Numbered from the stretch's first letter, positions 28,306 to 37,964 are shown. The stretch is 64,000 bases of DNA from Caproiciproducens galactitolivorans (GCF_026672255.1 NZ_JAPOHA010000007.1:65291-129290), one strand, 5' to 3'. Numbers and translations: made by a program. Notes: generated by a model not told the origin, from the letters alone.

Positions 28306-28513
28306 GAAGATGACTTTTGAAGAAGCCATGACGAAACTAAATGAAATTGTCGGCCGCATGGAAAGCGGAAATGAATCGCTGGAAACCTCTTTGAGCCTGT
28401 TTGAAGAAGGTTCTGCGCTCGCGGCTTTTTGCTATGGCAAATTACAGAACGCGGAGCAGAAAATCAAGCAGATAACGGAAATGAAAGAAGCCGGCGGTGA
28501 AAAAGATGCTTAA
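28298..28513 (+). CDS. xseB: Exodeoxyribonuclease VII small subunit
   Basis: A 71-residue helical protein starting MTFEEAMTKLNEIVGRMESG after three residues, with the family hallmark LETSLSLFEEG near 28-38. Several copies coat the coiled-coil of XseA. ATG overlaps the xseA stop by 8 bases, with GGAGG 8 bases upstream, so translation is coupled. The prenyl synthase gene starts inside its last codons. Confidence 0.96.
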   Translation: MNKKMTFEEAMTKLNEIVGRMESGNESLETSLSLFEEGSALAAFCYGKLQNAEQKIKQITEMKEAGGEKDA

Positions 28514-29393
28514 TCAGCAAATGAACGAAACAATCGAAATGGTGGATCGGAAGCTGGAAGAATACCTTCCGCAGGAAGATGTTATGCAGGCGGATTTAAT
28601 CAATGCCATGCGCTACAGCCTTTTGGGCGGCGGAAAAAGAATCCGTCCGCTTCTGGTGCTGGAATTTTGCAGAATCTGCGGCGGCGATGTCAACGCGGCG
28701 CTTCCGTTTGCCTGTGCGGTCGAAATGATACACACCTACTCGCTGATTCACGATGACCTGCCCTGCATGGACGACGACGACATGCGCAGGGGACATCCTT
28801 CGAACCATAAGGTGTTTGGGGAAGATACGGCCCTTCTCGCGGGGGACGCGCTGCTTACGATGGCCTTTGAAACCATGCTTTCGGAAGAATCGGTTCGTAT
28901 GGCCGGAGCCGAACGGGCGGCGGCTGCGGCCGGAATCCTTGCCCGCGCGGCAGGGGCATACGGTATGGTCGGCGGACAGGTGATCGACCTTATGAGCGAA
29001 GGACGGGTAATCGACCTCAATACCCTGAAAGAAATGGACGAGTGCAAGACCGGGGCGCTGATTTTAGCGGCGGCGAAAATGGGATGCGTTATTGCAGGGG
29101 CGAACGAAAGCCAGATAGAAGCGGCTGAAAAGTATGCCAAAGCGATCGGGCTGGCTTTTCAGGTGGTTGACGATATTCTGGACGTTACCGGCAATTCGGA
29201 GACTTTGGGAAAACCGGTCGGAAGTGATCATGAAAACAGCAAGTGCACCTACGTAACCCTCATGGGTCTGGATAACGCAAAAATAAAGGCCCTTGAGCTG
29301 ACGGACGCCGCTGTAAAAGCGCTGGAAGGCTTTGAAAGCGGTACGGAGACCCTGTCCCAGCTGGCGCGGGCACTTGTGTCGCGTGATAAATAG
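28506..29393 (+). CDS. ispA: Short-chain polyprenyl (farnesyl-type) diphosphate synthase
   Basis: A 295-residue all-helical synthase that condenses IPP with allylic diphosphates. The two Asp-rich motifs are visible: HDDLPCMDDDDMRRG near residues 81-95 and VVDDILD near 220. The length and the insert in the first motif (DDX4D) fit farnesyl or geranylgeranyl type. ATG at 28506 is favoured because GGTGA lies 5 bases upstream; GTG at 28497 is an in-frame alternative. Product length cannot be fixed by eye. It sits after xseB, as in many Firmicutes. Confidence 0.93.
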   Translation: MLNQQMNETIEMVDRKLEEYLPQEDVMQADLINAMRYSLLGGGKRIRPLLVLEFCRICGGDVNAALPFACAVEMIHTYSLIHDDLPCMDDDDMRRGHPSNHKVFGEDTALLAGDALLTMAFETMLSEESVRMAGAERAAAAAGILARAAGAYGMVGGQVIDLMSEGRVIDLNTLKEMDECKTGALILAAAKMGCVIAGANESQIEAAEKYAKAIGLAFQVVDDILDVTGNSETLGKPVGSDHENSKCTYVTLMGLDNAKIKALELTDAAVKALEGFESGTETLSQLARALVSRDK

Positions 29394-29409
29394 AAATTTC
29401 CCGTAAATA

Positions 29410-29438
29410 TTGACAAATTTGACGGCGTATGCTATGAT
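29410..29438 (+). promoter_or_regulatory. Promoter of the L21 leader-rplU unit
   Basis: A perfect TTGACA (29410-29415), 17 bases, TATGAT (29433-29438). Confidence 0.82.
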
Positions 29439-29440
29439 TG

Positions 29441-29518
29441 TTAGGCCGCATATTACGGGCTCTTAAAAGTGGGAAACCCGCCCGGCAGTAGCGAGATTAT
29501 AGAAAAGGCAGGACCTTT
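29441..29518 (+). ncRNA. Ribosomal protein L21 leader RNA
   Basis: The 5' untranslated stretch contains AGGCCGCATATTACGGGCTC, AAAAGTGGGAAACCCGCCCG and AGTAGCGAGA, in the order seen in Firmicutes L21 leaders just before rplU. Such leaders are thought to bind a ribosomal protein and down-regulate the rplU operon. The exact ends are approximate. Confidence 0.8.
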
Positions 29519-29523
29519 TATTC

Positions 29524-29832
29524 ATGTTTGCAGTGATTGAAACAGGCGGCAAGCAGTATAAGGTACAGAATGACGACGTCATCTATATCGAAAAGCTTGC
29601 AGCGGAAGAAAACTCCTCAGTCGACTTTAAAGTGATTGCACTTGACGGCGATGACGGACTCAAAATCGGCGCTCCGTATATTGATGGGGCGAAAGTTACC
29701 GGTAAAGTACTTAAAAACGGTAAGGCGAAGAAGATTACGGTCTTAACTTACAAATCCAAGAAATGCGAAAAGCGCAAGATAGGTCACAGACAACCTTACA
29801 CGAAAGTGCAGATTACCGCAATTAATGCGTGA
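29524..29832 (+). CDS. rplU: Large-subunit ribosomal protein L21 (bL21)
   Basis: A 102-residue protein starting MFAVIETGGKQYKVQ, with the C-terminal signature KRKIGHRQPYTKVQITAI. It is a 50S subunit protein that binds 23S rRNA. A leader RNA precedes it and the Prp protease gene follows directly, with rpmA next. This rplU-prp-rpmA order is typical of Firmicutes. Confidence 0.98.
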   Translation: MFAVIETGGKQYKVQNDDVIYIEKLAAEENSSVDFKVIALDGDDGLKIGAPYIDGAKVTGKVLKNGKAKKITVLTYKSKKCEKRKIGHRQPYTKVQITAINA

Positions 29833-29837
29833 ATATC

Positions 29838-30152
29838 ATGATTAGTGCAGAGTTTTTTACCCGGCCGGACGGTGAATTGATGGGTTTTTCCATTACCGGC
29901 CATAATGGGGAGGCGGGTCAGGATATTGTCTGCGCATCGGTTTCTTCCGCTGCGTATATGACCGCCAACACCATAACCGAAATTTTGAAAGCGGATGCTC
30001 AGGTCGCTGTTGAAGACGGGTATATGCTTGTCCGAATTTCATCAAAGGAAGTTAAGAACTGCCGCAGTATTCTTGCGGGTTTCAAACTTCACTTGCAGGA
30101 ACTTGAGGAACAATATCCTCAGAATATTCACGTAAGTTATACGGAGGTGTAA
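29838..30152 (+). CDS. prp: Ribosomal-processing cysteine protease Prp
   Basis: A 104-residue protease with the family pattern GHNGEAGQDIVCASVS near residues 21-36, holding the catalytic histidine (H22) and cysteine (C32). Prp removes the N-terminal extension of L27 before ribosome assembly. ATG at 29838 gives the family-like start MISAEFF; GTG at 29829 overlaps the rplU stop and is possible. It lies between rplU and the L27 gene whose product carries the matching cleavage motif. Confidence 0.95.
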   Translation: MISAEFFTRPDGELMGFSITGHNGEAGQDIVCASVSSAAYMTANTITEILKADAQVAVEDGYMLVRISSKEVKNCRSILAGFKLHLQELEEQYPQNIHVSYTEV

Positions 30153-30155
30153 AGA

Positions 30156-30440
30156 ATGCTAAAGATAAATATTCAGTTATTTGCTCATAAAAAAGGAATG
30201 GGTTCCACCAAGAACGGCCGTGACTCCGAGTCTAAGCGCCTTGGTGTAAAGCGCGCCGACGGCCAGTTTGTACTTGCCGGCAACATCCTTGTGAAGCAGC
30301 GCGGCACCCATATTCACCCGGGCGAGAACGTCGGCAAAGGTTCCGATGATTCCCTCTTCGCACTGGTTGACGGCCGTGTGAAGTTCGAGCGCCTTGGCCG
30401 TGACCGCAAGAGGGTCAGCGTTTACGCAGTTGAGCAGTAA
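30156..30440 (+). CDS. rpmA: Large-subunit ribosomal protein L27 precursor (bL27)
   Basis: A 94-residue protein. It starts [14 protein letters not shown], in which the first nine residues are the Prp-removed extension, with cleavage expected between F9 and A10. The mature N-terminus then reaches the peptidyl transferase centre. ACGGAGGTG lies 9 bases before ATG. A strong terminator follows. The extension and the adjacent prp gene confirm each other. Confidence 0.98.
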   Translation: MLKINIQLFAHKKGMGSTKNGRDSESKRLGVKRADGQFVLAGNILVKQRGTHIHPGENVGKGSDDSLFALVDGRVKFERLGRDRKRVSVYAVEQ

Positions 30441-30458
30441 GCCAATAAGGTGAATGAA

Positions 30459-30490
30459 AATCCCGGGCTGATTTGCCCGGGATTTTTTGA
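30459..30490 (+). terminator. Terminator after rpmA
   Basis: AATCCCGGGC (30459-30468) pairs with GCCCGGGATT (30475-30484) around TGATTT, followed by T residues. Confidence 0.9.
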
Positions 30491-30516
30491 CTTATTGGCA
30501 AAAATTATGATATACT
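30487..30516 (+). promoter_or_regulatory. obgE promoter
   Basis: TTGACT (30487-30492), 18 bases, TATACT (30511-30516). Its -35 box overlaps the end of the rpmA terminator. Confidence 0.7.
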
Positions 30517-30526
30517 AATTTTATGA

Positions 30527-31825
<1,299 letters not shown>

Positions 31826-31875
31826 TCTGTCTACCATATAAAAAACAGGCAGAATTATGGGTTTGAGGTGTTTAT

Positions 31876-32268
31876 TTGGAACGATTATATAATGCGGAAT
31901 GCGACCCAAAGCAGTTAAGTCCTTTGACGCTTGCTTTTATCGGGGACGGGGTTTTTGACCTGTTTGTAAGGGAACGGCTTGTCTGCCGGGGAAACTGCCC
32001 GGTGAATTCCCTGCATAAAAGCGCGGTTACGCAGGTTTGCTGCAGCGCGCAGGCGGAAGCTTCCCAAAAGCTTCTTCCGCTGTTAACGGAAGAAGAAGCG
32101 GAAATCTTTCGGCGGGGCCGCAATGCCCACACGAACCATGTACCTAAAAATTCATCTGTAGCCGATTACCACGCGGCAACCGCTTTTGAAGCGCTTTTCG
32201 GCTATATTTATTTAACCGGAAACATGGAACGGCTTCGTGAAATCTTTAAAATTATGTGTAGTGAATAG
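31876..32268 (+). CDS. mrnC: Mini-ribonuclease III
   Basis: A 130-residue RNase III catalytic domain without an RNA-binding domain. It holds LAFIGDGVFDLFVRERLV near residues 18-35 and DYHAATAFEALFGYIYL near 96-112, where the catalytic acidic residues lie. MrnC trims 23S rRNA precursor ends in Firmicutes. TTG at 31876 has TTGAGGTG 5 bases upstream. The gene is usually near cysS or rlmB; here it sits after obgE. YitT follows after 17 bases. Confidence 0.95.
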   Translation: MERLYNAECDPKQLSPLTLAFIGDGVFDLFVRERLVCRGNCPVNSLHKSAVTQVCCSAQAEASQKLLPLLTEEEAEIFRRGRNAHTNHVPKNSSVADYHAATAFEALFGYIYLTGNMERLREIFKIMCSE

Positions 32269-32285
32269 TACGGGGAGGGGATGCC

Positions 32286-33206
32286 ATGTTTCCTGATGTG
32301 CCAAAGGGGAAAATCATAAAAATTTTAAAGGACAACTTGTTTTTTCTGGCCGGCAGTCTTATTTATGCCATTTCAGTCGACGTTTTTGCCGCGCCAAACC
32401 GTATTGCACCGGGTGGGATTACCGGTATCTGCACGATGATTAACTATGTATGGCATTGGCCGATCGGTATGACCAGCCTGCTGTTCAATATTCCGATCTT
32501 TATTTGGGCGATTGTGGAAATCGGGTACAAGCTCGTTGGAAAAACGATCGTTGCAACTGTGTTTGTATCCGTATCGATTGATGTAATCGCAAAAATGCTG
32601 CCGCACTATACCGGCGAAAAGATGCTGGCCGCGCTTTTCGGCGGGCTTATAGAAGGAATCGGCCTTTCCTTGGTCTTCATGCGCGGAGGAACAACCGGCG
32701 GTACGGATATGATTGCCAGACTGCTTGGCAGAAGACTGCGGAGTTTTTCCATGGGGAAGCTGATGCTGGGAATCGACTTAGTGGTGGTTCTTTCTTCCGC
32801 TGTCGTTTATCACAGCATTGAAAGCGCACTTTATGCGGTCATTGCCATATTTGTTTCCACCAGATTGATTGACTCGATTCTCTATGGTACGGATACGGGA
32901 ACCGGAAAGCTTTTATTCATTATTTCTACCGCGAACGATGAAATTACGCATGATATTTTGGAAATGGACCGCGGAGTCACCATTTTAAAGTCACGCGGTG
33001 CCTACAGCGGCAGGGAAGGCGAAGTTTTGCTTTGTGCGGTTCGCCGGTATGAAGTCGTGAAGGTAAAAGATATTGTGCGTTCTCATGATAAGGATGCGTT
33101 CATGATTGTCGGCGAAGCCGGTGAGATTTCCGGAGAAGGATTCCGCGAAGTGAAAGCGGAAGATAAGACTTTAAAAGAATTAATCCAGCATATTAAAAAG
33201 AAATAA
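32286..33206 (+). CDS. YitT family membrane protein
   Basis: A 306-residue protein with about five membrane helices (residues about 15-190; family pattern NRIAPGGITGICTMINY and RGGTTGGTDMIARL) and a C-terminal DUF2179 domain (about 220-290, with GVTILKSRGAYSG). The function is unknown; members are widespread and multi-copy in Firmicutes. The DUF2179 domain is proposed to bind a small ligand. GGGGAGGGGATGCC precedes ATG. Confidence 0.9.
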   Translation: MFPDVPKGKIIKILKDNLFFLAGSLIYAISVDVFAAPNRIAPGGITGICTMINYVWHWPIGMTSLLFNIPIFIWAIVEIGYKLVGKTIVATVFVSVSIDVIAKMLPHYTGEKMLAALFGGLIEGIGLSLVFMRGGTTGGTDMIARLLGRRLRSFSMGKLMLGIDLVVVLSSAVVYHSIESALYAVIAIFVSTRLIDSILYGTDTGTGKLLFIISTANDEITHDILEMDRGVTILKSRGAYSGREGEVLLCAVRRYEVVKVKDIVRSHDKDAFMIVGEAGEISGEGFREVKAEDKTLKELIQHIKKK

Positions 33207-33247
33207 GAAACAGGCGGGCTTGTACATCATACAAAACCGCCTGTTTC
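33207..33247. terminator. Convergent-gene terminator
   Basis: GAAACAGGCGG (33207-33217) pairs with CCGCCTGTTTC (33237-33247). On the reverse strand it is followed by a T-rich run, so it best serves the small repeat-protein gene and may also stop yitT transcripts. Confidence 0.7.
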
Positions 33248-33270
33248 CATAGTATGCTGCTCTGACGCGT

Positions 33271-33462
33271 TTAGTTGTCTCTGCAGTTGCTGGAAGTTGT
33301 TTTCGTTGATTGTGTAGCATTATTGTTGGTGCGACTGGAACCACCGCCGTAATTTTCTTTATCTGTGCTGGAAGTGCGGTTCATATCGGTGCTGGAAGTA
33401 CGGTTGCTGTCAGTACTGGAAGTGCGATTGTTGTTGCTCTGCTTTGAAGATTGTTTATCCAA
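33271..33462 (-). CDS. Small NRTSSTD-repeat protein, possibly spore-associated
   Basis: A 63-residue low-complexity protein rich in Ser, Thr and Asn with one cysteine near the end. It has three copies of NRTSSTD spaced 8 residues apart (residues 12-18, 20-26, 28-34). The copies differ in DNA only at synonymous positions, which argues for selection on the protein. TTG at 33462 is the likely start, with AAAGGGGGTG 6 bases upstream. I know no family for it. A forespore-type promoter lies just upstream on the reverse strand. It could be a small spore coat or core protein; this is inference. Confidence 0.72.
   Translation of the reverse strand: MDKQSSKQSNNNRTSSTDSNRTSSTDMNRTSSTDKENYGGGSSRTNNNATQSTKTTSSNCRDN
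33361..33429 (-). repeat. Three 24-base coding repeats
   Basis: Tandem units encoding NRTSSTD plus one spacer residue. Units lie at 33429-33409, 33405-33385 and 33381-33361 on the reverse strand. They differ only by synonymous third-position changes. Confidence 0.85.
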
Positions 33463-33484
33463 GGTATTCACCCCCTTTGGAACC

Positions 33485-33513
33485 TATTATTTGTATTTAT
33501 ACGCAAAATATAC
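33485..33513 (-). promoter_or_regulatory. Candidate SigmaG (forespore) promoter
   Basis: On the reverse strand, GTATA (33513-33509), 17 bases, then AATAATA (33491-33485). The SigmaG consensus is G-H-A-T-R, about 18 bases, C-A-T-W-H-T-A; only the first -10 base differs. It ends about 10 bases before the ribosome site of the repeat-protein gene. The region is AT-rich, so a chance match is possible. Confidence 0.45.
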
Positions 33514-33541
33514 CATTTAATTTAGGAGCTGATGGAATTTG

Positions 33542-34870
33542 ATGGAGCTTCCTCAGAAATTCAAAGAGAAAATGAAAGAGCTTCTCGGAGAGGAATATGA
33601 TGCATTTTTATCGTGTTATAACGAACCGCATTATCGTGGAATTCGATTAAATTCGCTGAAGTGCAGTCTGGAAACGTTAAAAGCGGCGCTTCCTTTTCCG
33701 ATTCAGCCTGCTCCGTTTTCGCCGATGTCTTACTATATACCGGCGGATGCGCCGAAAATCGGGCAGCTGCCCATGCATCATGCCGGCGCCTTTTATTCAC
33801 AGGAACCTTCGGCCGCCAGCGCGGTAACGGCTTTAAATCCGCAGCCGGGGGAGTTCGTTTTGGATTTATGCGCCGCTCCCGGGGGAAAATCGACACAGAT
33901 TGCCTCCCTTTTAAATGGTCAGGGATTGCTATGGTCCAACGAAATCGTAAAGAACAGGGCAAATATATTGCTTTCGAATATCGAACGCATGGGCGTAAAA
34001 AATGCGGTGATCTCTTCCTGCCATCCGGAAACGCTTTGCGAAGGGCTGGCCGGCTATTTCGACAAGGTTCTGGTCGACGCGCCCTGTTCGGGTGAGGGCA
34101 TGTTCCGCCGGGATGAGCAGGCGGTTCAGGACTGGAGTCCCGAGCATGTCGAAGCCTGTGCCGTCCGGCAGCTGGCCATCCTTATGAGCGCCGCGCAGGC
34201 GTTGAAGGAAAACGGCATTCTTGTTTATTCCACCTGCACTTTTTCAAGGGAAGAAAACGAAGGCGTTGTATCGGCTTTCTTAAAGCAGCGGGACGATTTT
34301 ACGCTGATTGACCGGAATCTGAAATTCGGACGTCCGGCGTTTTTACCGGAAGCGCGCCGTATTTTCCCGATGGATAAAGGGGAGGGGCATTTTGTTGCCG
34401 TCCTGCAAAGGACGTCAAAAAATGATGCGTATCCAAAACCCTATCCTTGCCGAAGTCCGTCCGTGAAAAACGAAGTACAGGATTTTTATTCTCAGATTTA
34501 TAAAACGAAACTGCAAAATTCTATGGAACAGATCGGGAAAAACATTCTGTTGTTACCGGAGGCTTTGCCGGATTTAAAAGGCCTGGGGGTAATCCGGGCG
34601 GGACTTCTTCTGGGAGAGGCCAAAACCAACCGCATTGAACCCGCGCATGCGGCGTTTATGGCGGCAAAGCCGGAAGAGCTGCGCTCCGTAATCAACCTGC
34701 CGCATGATTCACCGGAAATTGATGCGTTTCTTCGCGGGGAGGAAATTACGGTGGATGCGGGCTGCAAAGGCTATACCGGCGTTGCGGCGGACGGTGTGCT
34801 GACCGGTTTTGGAAAATGCTCGAACGGCCGGCTGAAAAATCATTACCCGAAAGGATTACGGAATAAGTGA
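33542..34870 (+). CDS. RsmF-like rRNA cytosine-C5 methyltransferase
   Basis: A 442-residue RsmB/NOP2-family enzyme that methylates cytosine C5 in rRNA using S-adenosylmethionine. Motifs: VLDLCAAPGGKSTQIA near residue 104, LVDAPCSGEGMFRRD near 178 (motif IV Pro-Cys) and STCTFSREENE near 231 (motif VI Cys). The C-terminal half carries an RsmF-type RNA-binding extension with KGYTGVAADGVLTGFGK. ATG at 33542 follows AGGAG at a long spacing of 13 bases; TTG at 33539 is also possible. Confidence 0.92.
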   Translation: MELPQKFKEKMKELLGEEYDAFLSCYNEPHYRGIRLNSLKCSLETLKAALPFPIQPAPFSPMSYYIPADAPKIGQLPMHHAGAFYSQEPSAASAVTALNPQPGEFVLDLCAAPGGKSTQIASLLNGQGLLWSNEIVKNRANILLSNIERMGVKNAVISSCHPETLCEGLAGYFDKVLVDAPCSGEGMFRRDEQAVQDWSPEHVEACAVRQLAILMSAAQALKENGILVYSTCTFSREENEGVVSAFLKQRDDFTLIDRNLKFGRPAFLPEARRIFPMDKGEGHFVAVLQRTSKNDAYPKPYPCRSPSVKNEVQDFYSQIYKTKLQNSMEQIGKNILLLPEALPDLKGLGVIRAGLLLGEAKTNRIEPAHAAFMAAKPEELRSVINLPHDSPEIDAFLRGEEITVDAGCKGYTGVAADGVLTGFGKCSNGRLKNHYPKGLRNK

Positions 34871-34908
34871 GTACCCTTGTCCTTTCCGTCGCTTTAAGAC
34901 GCTAAAGC

Positions 34909-34937
34909 TTGAAATTGCGGGAAAACAATGCTATAAT
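34909..34937 (+). promoter_or_regulatory. ilvE promoter
   Basis: TTGAAA (34909-34914), 17 bases, TATAAT (34932-34937). Confidence 0.75.
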
Positions 34938-34969
34938 AATCGGTAATTAATTTGAAAGAGGGCATTATC

Positions 34970-36040
34970 ATGCAGGAAATCAGAGTTGAATTGACAGACC
35001 ATCCGAAGCCAAAGCCGACGGATACGAGCAAGCTTGGATTCGGTACGATATTCACCGATCATATGTTTCTAATGAACTATGACGAGGGAGAGGGCTGGCA
35101 TGACGCCAGAATTGTCCCGTTTGGACCGATCGAGCTATCACCGGCGGCCATGTGCCTGCATTACGGCCAGTCTGTTTTTGAAGGAATGAAGGCTTACCGC
35201 GCGGTAGACGGCAGAATTCTGCTTTTTCGCCCGGACAAAAACATGGCGCGCCTGAATTCTTCCAACGACCGTCTCTGTATTCCGCTGGTTGATGAGAAAT
35301 TCTGCGAGAAAGCAATTGAAAAACTGGTTTCCGTTGAAAAGGACTGGATTCCATCTGCGGAAGGAACCTCCCTTTATATCCGTCCGTTTATTATCGGCGT
35401 AGATCCCCACATCGGCGTGCACCCGGCACAGCATCTGGTATTTATCATCCTTTGCTGCCCGGTTGGCGCATATTATCCGGAAGGCCTGAATCCGGTTAAG
35501 ATTTATGTTGAGAAAAATTACGTCCGCGCTGTAAAGGGCGGCATGGGCTACACAAAAACGGCTGGCAACTATGCGGCTTCCCTGAAAGCACAGGATGAAG
35601 CGGAGAAACAAAATTACACGCAGGTCCTCTGGCTCGACGGTGTGGAACGGAAGTACATTGAAGAAGTCGGGACAATGAATGTGTTTTTTGTCATTGACGA
35701 CGAAATTGTTACGCCGGAGCTCCAAGGCTCCATCCTTCCCGGCATAACCCGTATGTCTTCCATTGAACTGCTGAAATCCTGGGGAATGAATGTGGTAGAA
35801 CGCAGGATTTCCATTGATGAACTTGCCGAGGCTGCCCAAAACGGCCGGCTCAAGGAAGCATTCGGAACCGGAACGGCTGCGGTTATCTCTCCGATCGGCC
35901 ATTTAAAATGGGGCGATGATATCATGAATATCAATAAGGGCGAAATCGGGCCGATTTCCCGCCGCCTGTATGATACGCTCACCGGTATTCAATGGGGTAA
36001 AATCAAAGATACCTTTGGCTGGACTGTAGAAGTGAAATAA
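34970..36040 (+). CDS. ilvE: Branched-chain amino acid aminotransferase
   Basis: A 356-residue class IV PLP aminotransferase of the long (type II) form. It interconverts leucine, isoleucine and valine with their 2-oxo acids using glutamate/2-oxoglutarate. LHYGQSVFEGMKAYR lies near residue 63, the PLP lysine is in GYTKTAGNYAAS near 190, and EEVGTMNVFFV near 228. ATG at 34970 follows AAAGAGGG by 7 bases. It has its own promoter and a hairpin after the stop. It is not next to other ilv genes. Confidence 0.96.
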   Translation: MQEIRVELTDHPKPKPTDTSKLGFGTIFTDHMFLMNYDEGEGWHDARIVPFGPIELSPAAMCLHYGQSVFEGMKAYRAVDGRILLFRPDKNMARLNSSNDRLCIPLVDEKFCEKAIEKLVSVEKDWIPSAEGTSLYIRPFIIGVDPHIGVHPAQHLVFIILCCPVGAYYPEGLNPVKIYVEKNYVRAVKGGMGYTKTAGNYAASLKAQDEAEKQNYTQVLWLDGVERKYIEEVGTMNVFFVIDDEIVTPELQGSILPGITRMSSIELLKSWGMNVVERRISIDELAEAAQNGRLKEAFGTGTAAVISPIGHLKWGDDIMNINKGEIGPISRRLYDTLTGIQWGKIKDTFGWTVEVK

Positions 36041-36057
36041 TTTAGCAAGGGAAAAGG

Positions 36058-36095
36058 AAGGTGGCGGCGGCTTTTTGTCGCCGCTTCTTATTTTT
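36058..36095 (+). terminator. Terminator after ilvE
   Basis: GCGGCG (36064-36069) pairs with CGCCGC (36079-36084) around GCTTTTTGT, followed by TTCTTATTTTT. It shows that the pseudouridine synthase gene starts after it. Confidence 0.65.
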
Positions 36096-36102
36096 AGATG
36101 TT

Positions 36103-36981
36103 ATGCGTGAACTGAAATTTACCGTTCCAAATAAATATGACGGGATAACCCTGAAAAGCTTTCTTCGCAAATACTGCGGAATCTCCGCAAGACTGATGGT
36201 CAGGCTGAAGCGGGAACCGATGGGGATTACAAAGAATCATCTGCACGCCATCGTTACGGAGACATTGCGAGCCGGTGATGAAGTAAGGATACGGATGCCG
36301 GACGACAAAAAACAGATCGAACCGGTGGAACGGCCGCTTTCGGTTGTTTATGAGGATGATGATCTTCTTATTATCGATAAGCCTGCGAACATGCCGATGT
36401 ATCCTGCGCCCGGCCATGACCGGGACAGTCTGGCAAACGCTGTCGCCGCTTACGATCTTCGCAGGAAGGAAAAGCGGACGTTTCGGCCGGTATATCGGTT
36501 GGATAAAGATACAACCGGCCTTGTCGTTTTGGCCAAGAACTCCTTTTGCGCGGCGCGTCTTGCGGGCGGTATTGAGAAGGAGTATACGGCAGTATGCGAA
36601 GGCGAATTTACCGGATGCAGTACGATTAATGAGCCGATCGGCTTAAAAGAGGGACACAGAATCCAGCGCACTGTTACGGAATCCGGGGAATATGCCGTGA
36701 CAAACTGGCGTGTGCTTTGCGCCGGAAAAGGATATACTTTGGTTTCCTTGCAAATTGAAACCGGGCGCACGCACCAGATTCGTGTGCATATGTCGCATTT
36801 TGGGCACCCGCTCGCGGGGGACGACATGTACGGAGGCCATCTGGATATCCTTGCAAGGCAGGCGCTGCACTGCACAAATATACAGTTTGTCCATCCGGTT
36901 TCCGGGCAGGCAATGCGCTTTTCCTGCGCGTTGCCCAAAGACATGGAACACCTGCTGGAATTGAGCGGTATGGTAAAGTAG
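36103..36981 (+). CDS. RluA-family pseudouridine synthase
   Basis: A 292-residue enzyme that isomerises uridine to pseudouridine in RNA. An N-terminal S4 RNA-binding domain is followed by the catalytic domain with YRLDKDTTGLVVLAKN near residue 132 (catalytic aspartate) and LQIETGRTHQIRVHM near 217. ATG at 36103 gives the family-like start MRELKFTVP; a longer in-frame version would include the upstream terminator. No strong ribosome site is visible. The target uridine (RluC or RluD type) cannot be assigned. Confidence 0.93.
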   Translation: MRELKFTVPNKYDGITLKSFLRKYCGISARLMVRLKREPMGITKNHLHAIVTETLRAGDEVRIRMPDDKKQIEPVERPLSVVYEDDDLLIIDKPANMPMYPAPGHDRDSLANAVAAYDLRRKEKRTFRPVYRLDKDTTGLVVLAKNSFCAARLAGGIEKEYTAVCEGEFTGCSTINEPIGLKEGHRIQRTVTESGEYAVTNWRVLCAGKGYTLVSLQIETGRTHQIRVHMSHFGHPLAGDDMYGGHLDILARQALHCTNIQFVHPVSGQAMRFSCALPKDMEHLLELSGMVK

Positions 36982-37052
36982 ACAAAAAACGAACGCAAAA
37001 TCGCATCCACACCATATCAATTTATAAAAATGAATTTTTATTTATAATATGC

Positions 37053-37081
37053 TTGATTTATGTATATTTATGCGATATAAT
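37053..37081 (+). promoter_or_regulatory. Promoter of the amino-acid ABC transporter operon
   Basis: TTGATT (37053-37058), 17 bases, TATAAT (37076-37081). Confidence 0.75.
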
Positions 37082-37130
37082 ACAACCATATTAAAAAGCG
37101 GATAAAAATCAATTGATATGGAGGATAAAT

Positions 37131-37964
37131 ATGATGAAAAAATCTTCAAAGCTTACGGCACTTTTTCTTGCAATGGCGATGACGGTTTCTATGGCGGGAT
37201 GCGCCCAGTCCGGAACGACGGCGAGCGGGGCAAACAGCAAGGGCGCCGCTTCCACAAGTGTTGATAAAATTAAGGCGAACGGTTTTGTAACCATGTCCAC
37301 GAACGCGGAATTCGAACCGTTTGAATACAAAGACGGCGAAGAAATTGTTGGCATTGACATTGATATCTCCAATAAAATTGCTGAGAAACTGGGCGTTAAG
37401 CTGAAAATAAACGACGTTGCTTTCGATTCGCTGACAACAGAACTCAAGACGGGAAAAACCAATTTTGTCGCGGCAGGCATGACGGCGGACGAAGACAGAA
37501 AGAAAAATGTGGATTTCTCCGATACGTATTTTGACGCTTCGCAGTCCATCATTACCTTAAAGGGAAGCCCGATTAAAACCCGCGCGGATCTGACCGGCAA
37601 AAAGGTCGGCGTACAGCAGGGTACAACCGGCGACACCTACTGCACCGACGAAAAAGGAACAAGCGATGTAAAGGTTGCCTCTACCGAGCGGTATAACAAG
37701 GGCGTTGATGCAATAGCCGATTTAATCAACGGCAAAATTGATGCGGTCGTCATTGATGATTTCCCCGCCAAGAAGTTTGTTGAGAAAAACCCCGACAAAC
37801 TGGTGAAGCTGGACGACGCTTTAACGGTTGAGAAATACGCAATTGCCGTTCCGAAGGGCGATACAGAGATGCTGAAAGCGGTAAACGACGTCCTTAGCGA
37901 ATTAAAATCAAGCGGTGAACTGAACAAAATCATCGATAAATATAAGGCGGCTCTTGGCGCTTAA
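37131..37964 (+). CDS. Amino-acid ABC transporter substrate-binding lipoprotein
   Basis: A 277-residue family-3 solute-binding protein. A lipoprotein signal (lipobox SMAGC near residues 20-24) anchors it outside the membrane. The body begins VTMSTNAEFEPFEYKDG and has FVAAGMTADEDRKKNVDFS near 113-131, typical of polar or basic amino-acid binders. ATG at 37131 follows GGAGG. The amino acid cannot be named; cystine, arginine and glutamine types look alike here. It is first in a binding protein-permease-ATPase operon. Confidence 0.95.
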   Translation: MMKKSSKLTALFLAMAMTVSMAGCAQSGTTASGANSKGAASTSVDKIKANGFVTMSTNAEFEPFEYKDGEEIVGIDIDISNKIAEKLGVKLKINDVAFDSLTTELKTGKTNFVAAGMTADEDRKKNVDFSDTYFDASQSIITLKGSPIKTRADLTGKKVGVQQGTTGDTYCTDEKGTSDVKVASTERYNKGVDAIADLINGKIDAVVIDDFPAKKFVEKNPDKLVKLDDALTVEKYAIAVPKGDTEMLKAVNDVLSELKSSGELNKIIDKYKAALGA

